From positions 1 through 15,829 of the forward strand of contig JAGRHB010000011.1 in the NCBI GenBank assembly GCA_020445245.1: DNA of 15,829 nucleotides, in the 5' to 3' direction. A model generated the notes under the pieces. The model was not told the DNA's origin. It did not search any database and worked only from the letters and a program-made list of their open reading frames with translations. Of this stretch, positions 1 to 6,739 are shown in pieces (position 1 is the stretch's first letter; the number at the start of each line of letters is the position of its first letter). A program made the translations under genes and the position numbers. This DNA comes from Gammaproteobacteria bacterium. Lineage in GTDB: Bacteria > Pseudomonadota > Gammaproteobacteria > Chromatiales > Sedimenticolaceae.

Positions 1-210
1 TTCCCTCCCCTGCAGCCGCGAAAGGACCGACTGGATGTGGTCACAGGGCGTCAGACGCCTTATCCCACCGAAGGGCAGGCGCCGCTGAAGTCCGCGGAGA
101 AGTTTTTTCAGGTCCATGATCTGCGACAGGTGTCTGTAATCCATCTGAAATTTTCTCAGATGCGACCCGCCGCAACGTGACAGCAATATGAATTTTTGAT
201 GACCTGACAT
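1..210 (-). CDS. Possible partial gene running off the left edge, unknown function
   Basis: A minus-strand frame is open from an ATG at 210 to the window edge (70 codons, no stop). A second in-frame ATG lies at 144 and begins MDYRHLSQIMDLKKLL. The part after 144 is basic, leucine-rich and has GC-rich third positions like the real genes here, so 144 is as likely a start as 210. No family is recognised. No strong ribosome binding site is visible before either ATG. A plus-strand frame is also open from base 1 to a stop at 178-180 and is the competing reading, as the end of a gene entering from the left. Only the sequence beyond the edge can decide between them. Confidence 0.3.
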   Translation of the reverse strand, partial: MSGHQKFILLSRCGGSHLRKFQMDYRHLSQIMDLKKLLRGLQRRLPFGGIRRLTPCDHIQSVLSRLQGRE

Positions 211-442
211 CAGAGTAGGCCCGGTGGTTCGGCCGACCGGTACCCAGTCCTCACCCCACCCTCGCGGCGGCAAAATCCATGCCTGCCCTTGTGACATCCG
301 GCCAAAAAAGTCGCTCGCGGGAGAAATCAACGCGGACGTATGATCTGCAACAGCGCACAGTGCCGTAGCGGCGGCTGGCGCCCGGCCTCAGCCACTACAT
401 GACGTAGCACGCACCGGTAGCACCGCTCTGAAGGAAGCCGAT

Positions 443-577
443 ATGTCCAACCGTGAACAGCACTCCAACAAGGAGTCGAAGAAACCACCGCAGCACACTG
501 CCAAGGAGAAAAAGGCGGCCAAGCAGGCGAAGAAACACGGTAGTGACCACCCGCCGCTGGTGGTCAAGAAACCCTGA
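443..577 (+). CDS. Small Lys-rich basic protein, 44 aa, unknown function
   Basis: An ATG at 443 opens a 44-codon frame ending at TGA 575-577. A strong ribosome binding site, AAGGAAG (431-437), lies five bases upstream, which is the main reason for calling this short frame. The product begins MSNREQHSNKESKKPP and continues with a central TAKEKKAAKQAKKHG segment. It is almost wholly charged or polar, with no signal peptide or membrane segment, and is probably disordered and cytoplasmic. From memory, small proteins of this pattern (SNKE-KK start, PKEKKAAKKAKK middle) recur as conserved hypotheticals in proteobacteria; nucleic-acid or ribosome binding would fit the charge, but no function is established. 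It is the only plus-strand gene besides the ArsR-type regulator. A longer frame at 453-794 in another register overlaps it and looks like a shadow. Confidence 0.65.
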   Translation: MSNREQHSNKESKKPPQHTAKEKKAAKQAKKHGSDHPPLVVKKP

Positions 578-891
578 CACGCGCTCGGGGTCTGCGCTTG
601 CAGCGGCATCTGTCATCGCGATATCGGGCGGTATGGGGATGAGGGACCCCACCGGTTCGCGAATGCGCATCGCGCCCGGCCAGCTGCATCAGTGTGACAG
701 CGAGCCGGGACGGATCACACTCACGATCGGACACCGCGCGCCTTTGGCATTTCACACGGCGTTCAATCGTGTCCACGGCCTGACGCCCGTCTAGGCCGCG
801 GCATCCCGAGCGACCCTGCGCTGTCCAGAAGGAAACCGTGGCCACTGCGCGCGGCACCCTGGGGTGGGTCGTTGGCGATCGACAGTATTCG
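578..891. other. Intergenic stretch between convergent genes
   Basis: These 314 bases separate the 3' ends of the Lys-rich small gene (plus) and the TVP38-rhodanese gene (minus). No convincing coding frame is seen. The one notable element is the hairpin at 776-798, listed separately. Confidence 0.5.
776..798. terminator. Hairpin between convergent genes, possible bidirectional terminator
   Basis: CGGCCT (776-781) pairs with AGGCCG (793-798). GAC (782-784) continues the stem with GTC (789-791), leaving one bulged T and a GCCC loop. It lies between two converging genes, where a terminator is expected. No T-run follows on either strand, so intrinsic termination is uncertain. Confidence 0.3.
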
Positions 892-1905
892 TCACCAGTT
901 GCCTGCAGCGGCCGAACCCGTACGGCCCTCGACCGGCCAGCCCTGCGCCAGCCAGGCAGTCATACCGCCGCGCACCACGCGCGCATCGACGAAGCCCTGG
1001 CGCGCCAGCAGCGCAGCGGCCTTGGCAGAACGTCTGTCGGTGCGACAAACGATCGCAATCGGCACCTCCGGATCTTCGCCGAGTTCGCCCAGGCGCGCGG
1101 CAAGTTCCTCGAGTGGCAGGTTCAGGGCGCCGGCGATATGCCCCTGCTCGCCGACGAAATCGGTGGCGGTACGCACATCCAGTACCAGGCCTTCTACTGT
1201 ATCGACCCGCCGCTTCAGCATGCCAATGTCGAGCATTGGCTTCCGCCTCAAACGACTCACCAGGCGCGGGAGAAAGGCCACCATGGCCAGCAGCGCCAGT
1301 ACGATCAAGGCATTGCGGATCAGGCCCTCGCCACCCGCCACCGCCTCGCGGCCGGCATAACCCAGGTAGGCGTAGGCGAATGTACCAGGCGACATGAAGA
1401 CAAAGCTTGCAATCAGATAGTGCGGCAGCGGGATGCGGGTCAGACCCAGCGCATAATTCAGCAGATTGAATGGAAACAACGGCACCAGCCGGGTGAAAGC
1501 GACGAAGCGCCAGCCTTCGGCCTCGACGCCGCTGACCAGGCGAGCGAAACGCCCGCCGGTACCGCTTTCGACCCTGGTCTGCACCCAGCCCGCCGCCAGG
1601 TGGCGCGCTATCAGAAAGGCCGATACCGCGCCGAGCGTCGCACCTGTCAGGCTGTACAGTGTCCCCCACAAGGGCCCGAACAAGGCGCCACCGGCCAGCG
1701 TCAATACCGATCCTGGCAGGAACAGCACCGTAGCCAAGGCATACAGCATGATGAACAACAGCGGGGCAACAGCCCCCGCTCCCGCCACCCATGTCGCCAG
1801 TGCTGCCGCATCCAGTTCGTTGCGATAGGTGAACGCCACTGCAGTACCGCCGGCCAGAAACGCCAGCGACAGTGCACGGATGAGGCCCCTATTCATGCCC
1901 ATCAT
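892..1905 (-). CDS. TVP38/TMEM64 (DedA-like) membrane protein fused to a C-terminal rhodanese domain
   Basis: The 337-aa product has two parts. Residues about 10-215 form a TVP38/VTT-type membrane domain: a first helix near 10-26, a hydrophobic block with the LFLPGSVLTLAGGALFGP signature near 61-78, a GATLGAVSAFLIAR segment near 88-101, the family-typical FTRLVPLFPFNLLNYALG at 137-154, and a last helix near 198-213. Residues about 225-330 form a rhodanese domain with the LDVRTATDF strand, the GHIAGALNLP motif and an active-site loop CRTDRRS with Cys287, so sulfurtransferase chemistry looks intact. The VTT family is linked to lipid scrambling or transport; the tethered rhodanese suggests persulfide handling at the inner membrane (inference). 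The first 17 bases overlap the end of the upstream sterol-desaturase-family gene, which suggests translational coupling. Later in-frame ATGs at 1902 and 1896 are alternative starts. Confidence 0.92.
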   Translation of the reverse strand: MMGMNRGLIRALSLAFLAGGTAVAFTYRNELDAAALATWVAGAGAVAPLLFIMLYALATVLFLPGSVLTLAGGALFGPLWGTLYSLTGATLGAVSAFLIARHLAAGWVQTRVESGTGGRFARLVSGVEAEGWRFVAFTRLVPLFPFNLLNYALGLTRIPLPHYLIASFVFMSPGTFAYAYLGYAGREAVAGGEGLIRNALIVLALLAMVAFLPRLVSRLRRKPMLDIGMLKRRVDTVEGLVLDVRTATDFVGEQGHIAGALNLPLEELAARLGELGEDPEVPIAIVCRTDRRSAKAAALLARQGFVDARVVRGGMTAWLAQGWPVEGRTGSAAAGNW

Positions 1906-2767
1906 CCGGTCCCGGCCACGATCGGCGGTTGATCACGTAGCCGCTGATCGCGCCGCGCCAGGGCAGCACCAGCAGCCCGCTCAGCCAGCTCACGTCGCGC
2001 GGTTCACGATAGCCATGGATACCGATGGTCATCCCTTCGTGACCGCCACGTGGCTGTGCGCGGTAGGTGCCGAACAGATGGTCCCACCAGGGCAGGCTGA
2101 ACCCAAAATTGGAGTTGGTCTCGTCGTCCTCCACCGAGTGATGTACGCGGTGCATGTCGGGAGTGACGATGAACCAGCGCAGCACGCGATCGACTTCAGC
2201 GGGCAGGCGCACGTTGCCGTGATTGAACATCGCCGTCGCGTTGAGAAGCACCTCGAACAGGATGACCGCCACCACTGGCGGACCGAGCACCGCGATGGTC
2301 GCGAACTTGATCAGCATCGACAGGATGATCTCGATCGGGTGGAAGCGCGCCCCCGTGGTGACGTCGTAGTCCGGGTCGGCATGATGTACGCGGTGCAGCC
2401 GCCACAACACCGGGATTGCGTGCACCATTACGTGCTGCAGCCAGATCACGAAATCCAGCGCGATCACCGCGACCAGGGTCGCCACCCAGAACGGGAGCTC
2501 GACGTAGTTCAACAGTCCCCAGCCGTGCTCGGCGGCAAAAGCAGCCATGCCAACCGCCGCGGCAGGGAACAGCAGCCGCAACAGCGCGGTGTTCAGAATT
2601 GCCAGGCCGATGTTGTTGCCCCAGCGCATCACCTTGGAAACGGTCGGCGCTCGACGCGGCGCCACCCATTCGAAAAACGCGACCAGCATGAAGATCCCGG
2701 CAAAGAACACCAGGCGCACCACCGGCTCATGGGTCAGCAGCCAGTCATTCCACTCAAAAATTGTCAC
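1889..2767 (-). CDS. Sterol desaturase / fatty acid hydroxylase family membrane enzyme
   Basis: The 292-aa integral membrane protein has the histidine-box pattern of the fatty acid hydroxylase superfamily (non-haem di-iron): HVMVH at 112-116, HRVHH at 125-129, a FNHGN element near 181-185 and a second HRVHH at 206-210. Hydrophobic segments lie near 15-35, 52-76, 92-112 and 148-178. Such enzymes hydroxylate or desaturate lipid substrates at the cytoplasmic face; the substrate cannot be read from sequence. The frame begins with GTG at 2767. GGGAAG directly abuts that codon, which is too close for normal use, so the true start may be slightly different. The gene is divergent from the ArsR-type regulator and heads a two-gene unit with the TVP38-rhodanese gene. 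A palindrome at 2805-2828 lies just upstream of its start. Confidence 0.92.
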   Translation of the reverse strand: MTIFEWNDWLLTHEPVVRLVFFAGIFMLVAFFEWVAPRRAPTVSKVMRWGNNIGLAILNTALLRLLFPAAAVGMAAFAAEHGWGLLNYVELPFWVATLVAVIALDFVIWLQHVMVHAIPVLWRLHRVHHADPDYDVTTGARFHPIEIILSMLIKFATIAVLGPPVVAVILFEVLLNATAMFNHGNVRLPAEVDRVLRWFIVTPDMHRVHHSVEDDETNSNFGFSLPWWDHLFGTYRAQPRGGHEGMTIGIHGYREPRDVSWLSGLLVLPWRGAISGYVINRRSWPGPDDGHE

Positions 2768-2804
2768 CTTCCCGAATACGTCTCGACGACGCGCTCCATC
2801 TCAA

Positions 2805-2828
2805 TTATTCAACTTATTGATTGAATAA
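2805..2828. promoter_or_regulatory. AT-rich perfect inverted repeat, candidate ArsR-type operator (desaturase side)
   Basis: TTATTCAA (2805-2812) and TTGAATAA (2821-2828) are perfect 8-bp inverted repeats with an 8-bp spacer. The surrounding bases also give TCAAT...ATTGA (2801-2819 region). The site begins 38 bases upstream of the desaturase GTG and stands out sharply from the GC-rich background. ArsR-family dimers typically bind such AT-rich dyads. A match to the -35 consensus, TTGACA, lies at 2851-2856 on the minus strand, which would place the dyad over the -10/start region, although no convincing -10 at normal spacing was found. Confidence 0.55.
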
Positions 2829-2939
2829 GCGTGGCCATCTGACGCTGGATTGTCAAGCTGCGCCTGCCCCGCCTCCGCCACCAATCCGAGACAAAGCGCC
2901 TACGGCAGCACGTCACGCAGCAATCCCCGCGGGAATGCA

Positions 2940-2960
2940 TATACTCAATTGTTTAATTGA
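2940..2960 (+). promoter_or_regulatory. Candidate -10 box and overlapping operator for the ArsR-rhodanese gene
   Basis: TATACT (2940-2945) matches the -10 consensus at five of six positions. It is immediately followed by an inverted repeat, TCAATT (2945-2950) and AATTGA (2955-2960), separated by GTTT. The dyad would cover the transcription start and shares the TCAATT/AATTGA core with the desaturase-side site, as expected for autoregulation. No good -35 box is seen at normal spacing, so the promoter would depend on the -10 or an activator. Confidence 0.45.
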
Positions 2961-2986
2961 CAACTCACAGAAGAGGAAACTGTGAC

Positions 2987-3676
2987 GTGGCCAAAACAGT
3001 CGCCAAGACAACCGGAAGGACAGGCTTCAAACAGGCATTGTTCTCCCAGTTCGCGCGCGTCGGCAAGGCACTCGCCAGCGCCAACCGGCTCGAACTGCTC
3101 GAATTCCTCGCCCAGGGCGAGCGCAGCGTCGATGCGCTGGCCAGGGTCTCGGGACTGTCGGTCGCCAACACCTCGCAGCACCTGCAGCAGCTGCGCCAGG
3201 CTGGACTCGTGACGGCGCGCAAGGAAGGTGTGACGGTCTACTACAGCCTCAGCGACAACGACGTCGTGGCACTGGTGGACAAATTGCGTGATGTCGCCGA
3301 ACGCCAGCTTGCCGAGGTGGAACAGCTTGTCAGTCGTTACCTGACGGTCAAGGACGATCTCGAGCCCATACCTGCCAGGGAGTTGCTGAAGCGGGCCCGC
3401 CAGGGACTGGTCACGGTGATCGACGTGCGTCCCGAAGAAGAGTTTGCCGCCGGCCACCTGCCAGGCGCCATCAGCATCCCGCTCGCGAGTCTCGAAAGGC
3501 AGCTGCGGGACCTGGACCGGGAAAAAGAAGTCGTGGCCTATTGCCGGGGTCCGCACTGCATACTGGCCTTCGAGGCCGTGGCACGCCTGCGGGCCAAGGG
3601 CTTTGAGGCGCGTCGTCTGCAGGATGGTTTTCCCGAGTGGCAGCTCGCCGGGTTACCGGTCGAGCGCGACACCTGA
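2987..3676 (+). CDS. ArsR-family winged-helix regulator fused to a rhodanese domain
   Basis: The 229-aa protein has an ArsR/SmtB winged helix at about 15-95, with SVDALARVSGLSVANTSQHL as the recognition region and a TVYYSL wing. A helical linker runs at 95-125, and a rhodanese domain at about 128-227 has VIDVRPEEEFAAGHLPGA and the active loop CRGPHC (Cys186, Cys191). I chose the GTG at 2987 because AGAGGAAA (2972-2979) is spaced correctly before it. The longer frame from TTG at 2957 would start inside the inverted repeat and is rejected. The DNA-binding domain contains no cysteine, so it lacks the usual ArsR metal or persulfide thiols. Sensing, if any, should pass through the rhodanese cysteines (inference). 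It is divergent from the desaturase/TVP38-rhodanese pair and probably represses both itself and that unit. Confidence 0.92.
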   Translation: MAKTVAKTTGRTGFKQALFSQFARVGKALASANRLELLEFLAQGERSVDALARVSGLSVANTSQHLQQLRQAGLVTARKEGVTVYYSLSDNDVVALVDKLRDVAERQLAEVEQLVSRYLTVKDDLEPIPARELLKRARQGLVTVIDVRPEEEFAAGHLPGAISIPLASLERQLRDLDREKEVVAYCRGPHCILAFEAVARLRAKGFEARRLQDGFPEWQLAGLPVERDT

Positions 3677-3699
3677 TCGGAGTGCCAATGTACAGATTC

Positions 3700-3712
3700 C
3701 GGCAGACTGCCG
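3700..3712. terminator. Short GC hairpin after the regulator gene
   Basis: CGGCAG and CTGCCG form a 6-bp inverted repeat around one base, 24 bases after the regulator stop. No T-run follows. This is a weak terminator candidate. Confidence 0.2.
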
Positions 3713-3733
3713 CGGCTGAGCAATGGCTGCGCA

Positions 3734-3990
3734 TCAGACAGGCTGCACCACCCTGAGCGCCTCCCTGAGTGTGGCAACATCCCGTGATCCCCGTGGCGAG
3801 AAGCAGGCGGCATTGATCTGTTCCGCAAGGTCCACTGCGGCGCCGTCAGGCTGTGCTGCTGCCCAGGCGCTGAGCGAGACATGGCCACCGGAATCGAGCA
3901 GCAGTCTGCGAATGGCGTGCACATCGGCTGCACCCTGAAGCGATCGCCAGCAGCACGTACGCGAAGGGCTGCGGAACCCGCCACATCAGC
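3734..3990 (-). pseudogene. Gene-tail remnant, possibly the C-terminus of a BatD-like protein
   Basis: After a shift of frame from the MoxR remnant, the minus strand reads [19 protein letters not shown], then [10 protein letters not shown], and ends RVVQPV with a stop near 3734. The WRSL..A..(D)xxAxRRLLL...W pattern followed by a small helical tail resembles the cytosolic end of BatD proteins, which sit downstream of moxR in Bat operons. The match is by pattern only and weak. No start codon or domain upstream is preserved; the frame is entered from the middle of the MoxR remnant. The reading is that a large internal deletion joined the start of a moxR-bat operon to its end. Confidence 0.35.
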
Positions 3991-4021
3991 GGCAGCCGCG
4001 CCTGCACTGCGCGGGGACGCA

Positions 4022-4339
4022 CCCGCCGGGTGATCTCGATCTCTTCGGACAGGCCGGGGTAGTCGAGTACGATCTTGAACAGGAAGCGATCGAGTTGGGC
4101 ATCCGGCAGCGGATAGGTACCCGACTGTTCCAGCGGATTCTGGGTGGCCAATACCATGAACAGCTCAGGCAGCCGACGCATGGACCGCCGTCGTCTTTGC
4201 CAGCCCCGGCGGACTCTCCAGAAGGACGTGGCCGCCCGCCAGCAGCGCGATGATCGGCCTATCCAGCAGCGGCATCCTGCCCGACGATGATGCACTGCGA
4301 CTGCGCTTTGAGGACGCGCAGGGGCTGCTGTTCGGGCAT
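4022..4339 (-). pseudogene. MoxR-family AAA+ ATPase, broken remnant
   Basis: Three pieces of a MoxR ATPase can be read in order on the minus strand, in three frames. From ATG 4339: [10 protein letters not shown] then IIVGQD. After a shift: [19 protein letters not shown] and the Walker A loop PPGLAKT. After a second shift: [34 protein letters not shown] and [14 protein letters not shown]. The stretch that normally holds Walker B and the following helices (tens of residues) is missing between GLAKT and LPELF. The C-terminal lid domain is also gone. The protein cannot be functional. MoxR proteins act as chaperone ATPases together with von Willebrand factor A/Bat proteins; the partner genes are absent, apart from a possible tail fragment immediately downstream. 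Confidence 0.85.
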
Positions 4340-4459
4340 ATCGTTCTCGCGATCCACCGATTCGAGACCAGTGACGAGCTTAACCTGCCCCGGTCGGTGA
4401 AACGCGAACAGATGGTCCGTCCAGGCCGCAATGCCAGCTGGACGACCAAGCGATCGTCA

Positions 4460-4479
4460 GGCCCGGTGAACACCGGGCC
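4460..4479. terminator. Strong palindrome downstream of the 55-aa membrane protein gene
   Basis: GGCCCGGTG (4460-4468) and CACCGGGCC (4471-4479) are a perfect 9-bp inverted repeat around AA. It starts about 22 bases beyond the stop of the small membrane protein gene on the minus strand. No T-run follows, so it may protect the transcript end or aid termination rather than act as a classic intrinsic terminator. Confidence 0.4.
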
Positions 4480-4500
4480 CGGCGATTCAGCGCGGCTGGA

Positions 4501-4668
4501 TCAGCCCGGGTTGACGAGTCGGGGCATGCCCGCCCAGCGTGCCACGGCTTGGTACACCTGCACCACGGCACCCCTGACCAGCAGGGTGATCACCGCCATG
4601 AGGGCCAGACCAAGGAGCGTGGCAATGGTGCCCGCCGCGACGAAAAGAACTGCTGTCAACCAGCTCAT
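4501..4668 (-). CDS. Small single-pass membrane protein, 55 aa, unknown function
   Basis: ATG at 4668 is preceded by a near-ideal GGAGG with five bases spacing (TTGTC), so this start is preferred over an upstream in-frame ATG at 4740 that would add 24 residues without a good site. The product begins MSWLTAVLFVAAGTIATLLG and has one long hydrophobic segment at about 4-31, then an amphipathic tail with Arg32 and QVYQAVARWAG, ending LVNPG. It may lie in the inner membrane with a short cytoplasmic tail (inference). It resembles no family I can name. It lies between fccB and the moxR remnant, both also minus, but has its own candidate promoter at 4777-4804, so it need not belong to the sulfide operon. 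Confidence 0.7.
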   Translation of the reverse strand: MSWLTAVLFVAAGTIATLLGLALMAVITLLVRGAVVQVYQAVARWAGMPRLVNPG

Positions 4669-4776
4669 GACAACCTCCGGTTGGATTGCGACTACACATG
4701 AAACATCGGCCTCGGGGCGCCCGGCTTGAGTCCTCGTCATCTCCGGTCAAAGGGCGTACCGCACCGATGAATCAGT

Positions 4777-4804
4777 ATATTAGCAGTCTTTAATGGATTT
4801 ACAA
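4777..4804 (-). promoter_or_regulatory. Candidate sigma-70 promoter for the 55-aa membrane protein gene
   Basis: On the minus strand, TTGTAA (4799-4804) and TAATAT (4777-4782) are separated by 16 bases. Each matches four of six consensus positions. They lie in an AT-rich island in the gap between fccB and the small gene, giving a leader of about 100 bases. Confidence 0.35.
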
Positions 4805-4823
4805 CCCGCCAGGAGGAACGAAG

Positions 4824-6122
4824 CTACTGCATCATGTCGTCGATGACGTTCTTGAACCAGCTGTGTGCGTAAGTCACCTCGCGCTTGCGATGCTCGGCGC
4901 TGGCATCCATCGGCGACAGTCCACCTGACCCTTCGATCGTGGTGATCACCTTGCCGTCCTCACTGAGCCGGTAGACCGCCGCGACGGAAATGCCGTGCTC
5001 CTCGGCAATGATGCTGTAGCAGGTGTTGACGTAGGTTGGCTCACCCGGCTGCTGGCCGGCGAAACGCGCCAGGATTGCCGCCACTGCCACCTTGGCCTGT
5101 GAGTTGGCGGCATAGGCCGACTTGGGCATCTTGGCCGCGGAGGAAGCGTCGCCGAGCACATAGATACCGGGGTGACGTTCGGACTCGAAGGTGCGTTTGT
5201 CGACCGGGCACCAGTCACCGTCAACCAGATCGGCGATATGGGCGATCTTGCCCGCTTTCTGCGGCGGGATGATATTGATGACGTCACCGTGGAAATCACC
5301 CGCTTCGGCTTTCACCGTGCCGGAAGATGGATCCAACGCGCTGACCGTACCACCCTGTTCCTTGCCGACCCATTCGATCATGGCGTCGTCGGTTTCAAAT
5401 CCATAGTGTTGGGCCCAACCCTGCTTGAACAACCCGGCCTTGGAAAACTTGGCCTTTGGATCGAGGATCAGGATTTTCGACTTCGGTTTGTGATGCTTGC
5501 AGTACATCGCTATCTGCGAGGCCCGTTCGTAAGGACCCGGCGGGCACTTGAACGGATTCGGCGGCGCCACGATAACGACCTTTCCCCCGTCGGGCATCGC
5601 CAGCAACTGGTTTCGCAAGGTCACTGTCTGCGGCCCCGCAAACCAGGCATGGGGAATCGTCTCGGCAACCTGAGCGTCGTAGCCCTCGATCGCCTCCCAC
5701 TTGAAATCCACCCCGGGCGACACGACACACGCGTCGTAAGCCAGGCGAGCGCCATCCGCGGTCCGCACCTCTCTGGCAACCGGATCGATGCCGACAGCGC
5801 TGTCGATAATGACATTCACCCCGTACTTGTCCCGGAGGTCGGCATAGCTGAAGGTGATGGATTCGATGGTGCGGTCGCCGCTGAGCACCTCGTTGCTCAT
5901 GAAACACGAGGTGTAATGGCTCTTGGCCTCGACCAGCGTGACATCCAGGGTCGGATCCAGCTTGCGCAGATACTTGGCCGCGGTGCAACCACCAACACCG
6001 CCGCCGACAACCACGACCTTGCGCGTATTGGCGAGCAGCAGCCCGGGGAAACCGAAAGCACCGGCGGCCAGGGTGGACCCGCCAGCCAGGCGCAGAAAGT
6101 CGCGTCGATTGATGCGGTTCAT
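4824..6122 (-). CDS. fccB: Flavocytochrome c sulfide dehydrogenase, flavoprotein subunit
   Basis: The 432-aa precursor opens with a twin-arginine signal (NRRDFLRLAGG, cleavage near residue 31), so it is exported folded with FAD to the periplasm. A Rossmann motif VVVGGGVGG lies at 37-45. Cys73 in TSCFMSNEV corresponds to the cysteine that binds FAD covalently in the Allochromatium enzyme. Cys193 (FKCPPGPYERAS) and Cys368 (VNTCYS) correspond to the redox-active pair that attacks sulfide. A second nucleotide-binding and C-terminal region (GDASSAAKMPKSAYAANSQ, 324-342) and the SWF...DDMMQ end are complete. The enzyme oxidises sulfide to sulfur or polysulfide and hands electrons to the c-haem subunit. 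GAGGAAA lies six bases before the ATG, and only 18 bases separate it from fccA, so the two genes are co-transcribed. Confidence 0.97.
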   Translation of the reverse strand: MNRINRRDFLRLAGGSTLAAGAFGFPGLLLANTRKVVVVGGGVGGCTAAKYLRKLDPTLDVTLVEAKSHYTSCFMSNEVLSGDRTIESITFSYADLRDKYGVNVIIDSAVGIDPVAREVRTADGARLAYDACVVSPGVDFKWEAIEGYDAQVAETIPHAWFAGPQTVTLRNQLLAMPDGGKVVIVAPPNPFKCPPGPYERASQIAMYCKHHKPKSKILILDPKAKFSKAGLFKQGWAQHYGFETDDAMIEWVGKEQGGTVSALDPSSGTVKAEAGDFHGDVINIIPPQKAGKIAHIADLVDGDWCPVDKRTFESERHPGIYVLGDASSAAKMPKSAYAANSQAKVAVAAILARFAGQQPGEPTYVNTCYSIIAEEHGISVAAVYRLSEDGKVITTIEGSGGLSPMDASAEHRKREVTYAHSWFKNVIDDMMQ

Positions 6123-6140
6123 GGTTTGTTTCCTCGGTTG

Positions 6141-6719
6141 TTAGTTCTGGCTGCCGTAGTACTGGATCAGTGCCGGAATGGCGCGCTCGCCCTCGGCCTT
6201 GACCGCCTCTTTGACCTTGCGCTCCATCTTGCGTGGCCAGCGCCGCTGATCGTTGAGGTAATCGCTCATCGCGTGCTCGAGGTACGGCATCCACTGGCCG
6301 GCCAGCGTGCCGGCATCACCCGGGCGTCCGCCCTCCTCGTGACACTTCTCGCAATGCGAGTCATGCAGCGACTTGCCGAGAGCGACCAATTCGGGATCGG
6401 TCTTCTGCGGCTTGGTGCGCGGCTGCTGTTGGTAGAAGAAGAAACCCATCTCGCGGATCTGCTCATCGGTATAGCCAAGCGCAATACGTTTCATGATGGT
6501 CGAACTGCGCTTTTCATTCTTGTAATCGAGCATGGCGTCCACGAACACGTCAGGGTCCATGCCGGCGATCGTCGGGCTGGAAGGCCCCACACTGGAGCCG
6601 TCCGTGCCATGGCAGCCGGCGCAGGTGAAAGCCAGTGCCTGCGCCGTCGGCCCAGCCGCCTGGGCAGTGGAGAAGGTCGCGATCAGGGCCAGAAGAAGAT
6701 GGCGAACGGTTTTTTTCAT
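6141..6719 (-). CDS. fccA: Flavocytochrome c sulfide dehydrogenase, dihaem cytochrome subunit
   Basis: The 192-aa precursor has a Sec signal (MKKTVRHLLLALIATF, cleavage near AQA-AG) and two c-type haem sites, CAGCH at 33-37 and CEKCH at 123-127. Probable Met axial ligands are Met76 (STIMKR) and Met165 (PRKMER), giving the two-domain cytochrome c4-like fold of FccA. It accepts electrons from FccB in the periplasm. An upstream in-frame ATG at 6737 would add MKRDDT and begins two bases after the stop of the preceding gene. The ATG at 6719 is preferred because it starts a clean signal peptide and has AGAGAG at suitable spacing. It lies between the multihaem cytochrome gene and fccB in one operon. 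Confidence 0.93.
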   Translation of the reverse strand: MKKTVRHLLLALIATFSTAQAAGPTAQALAFTCAGCHGTDGSSVGPSSPTIAGMDPDVFVDAMLDYKNEKRSSTIMKRIALGYTDEQIREMGFFFYQQQPRTKPQKTDPELVALGKSLHDSHCEKCHEEGGRPGDAGTLAGQWMPYLEHAMSDYLNDQRRWPRKMERKVKEAVKAEGERAIPALIQYYGSQN

Positions 6720-6739
6720 GGTGTCGTCTCTCTTCATGA

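Noticed and set aside
791..1932. Long frames on both strands overlapping the TVP38-rhodanese gene
   Set aside because: They are out of register with the clear VTT and rhodanese motifs, rich in Arg/Gly/Pro, and lack good ribosome binding sites.
1829..2824. 331-codon plus-strand frame opposite the desaturase gene
   Set aside because: The His/Asp/Arg-rich translation is a mirror of the histidine boxes on the real strand and has no recognisable domain.
4250..4729. 159-codon plus-strand frame across the moxR remnant
   Set aside because: It runs antisense to recognisable MoxR fragments and to the small membrane protein gene, and has no ribosome binding site or family pattern.
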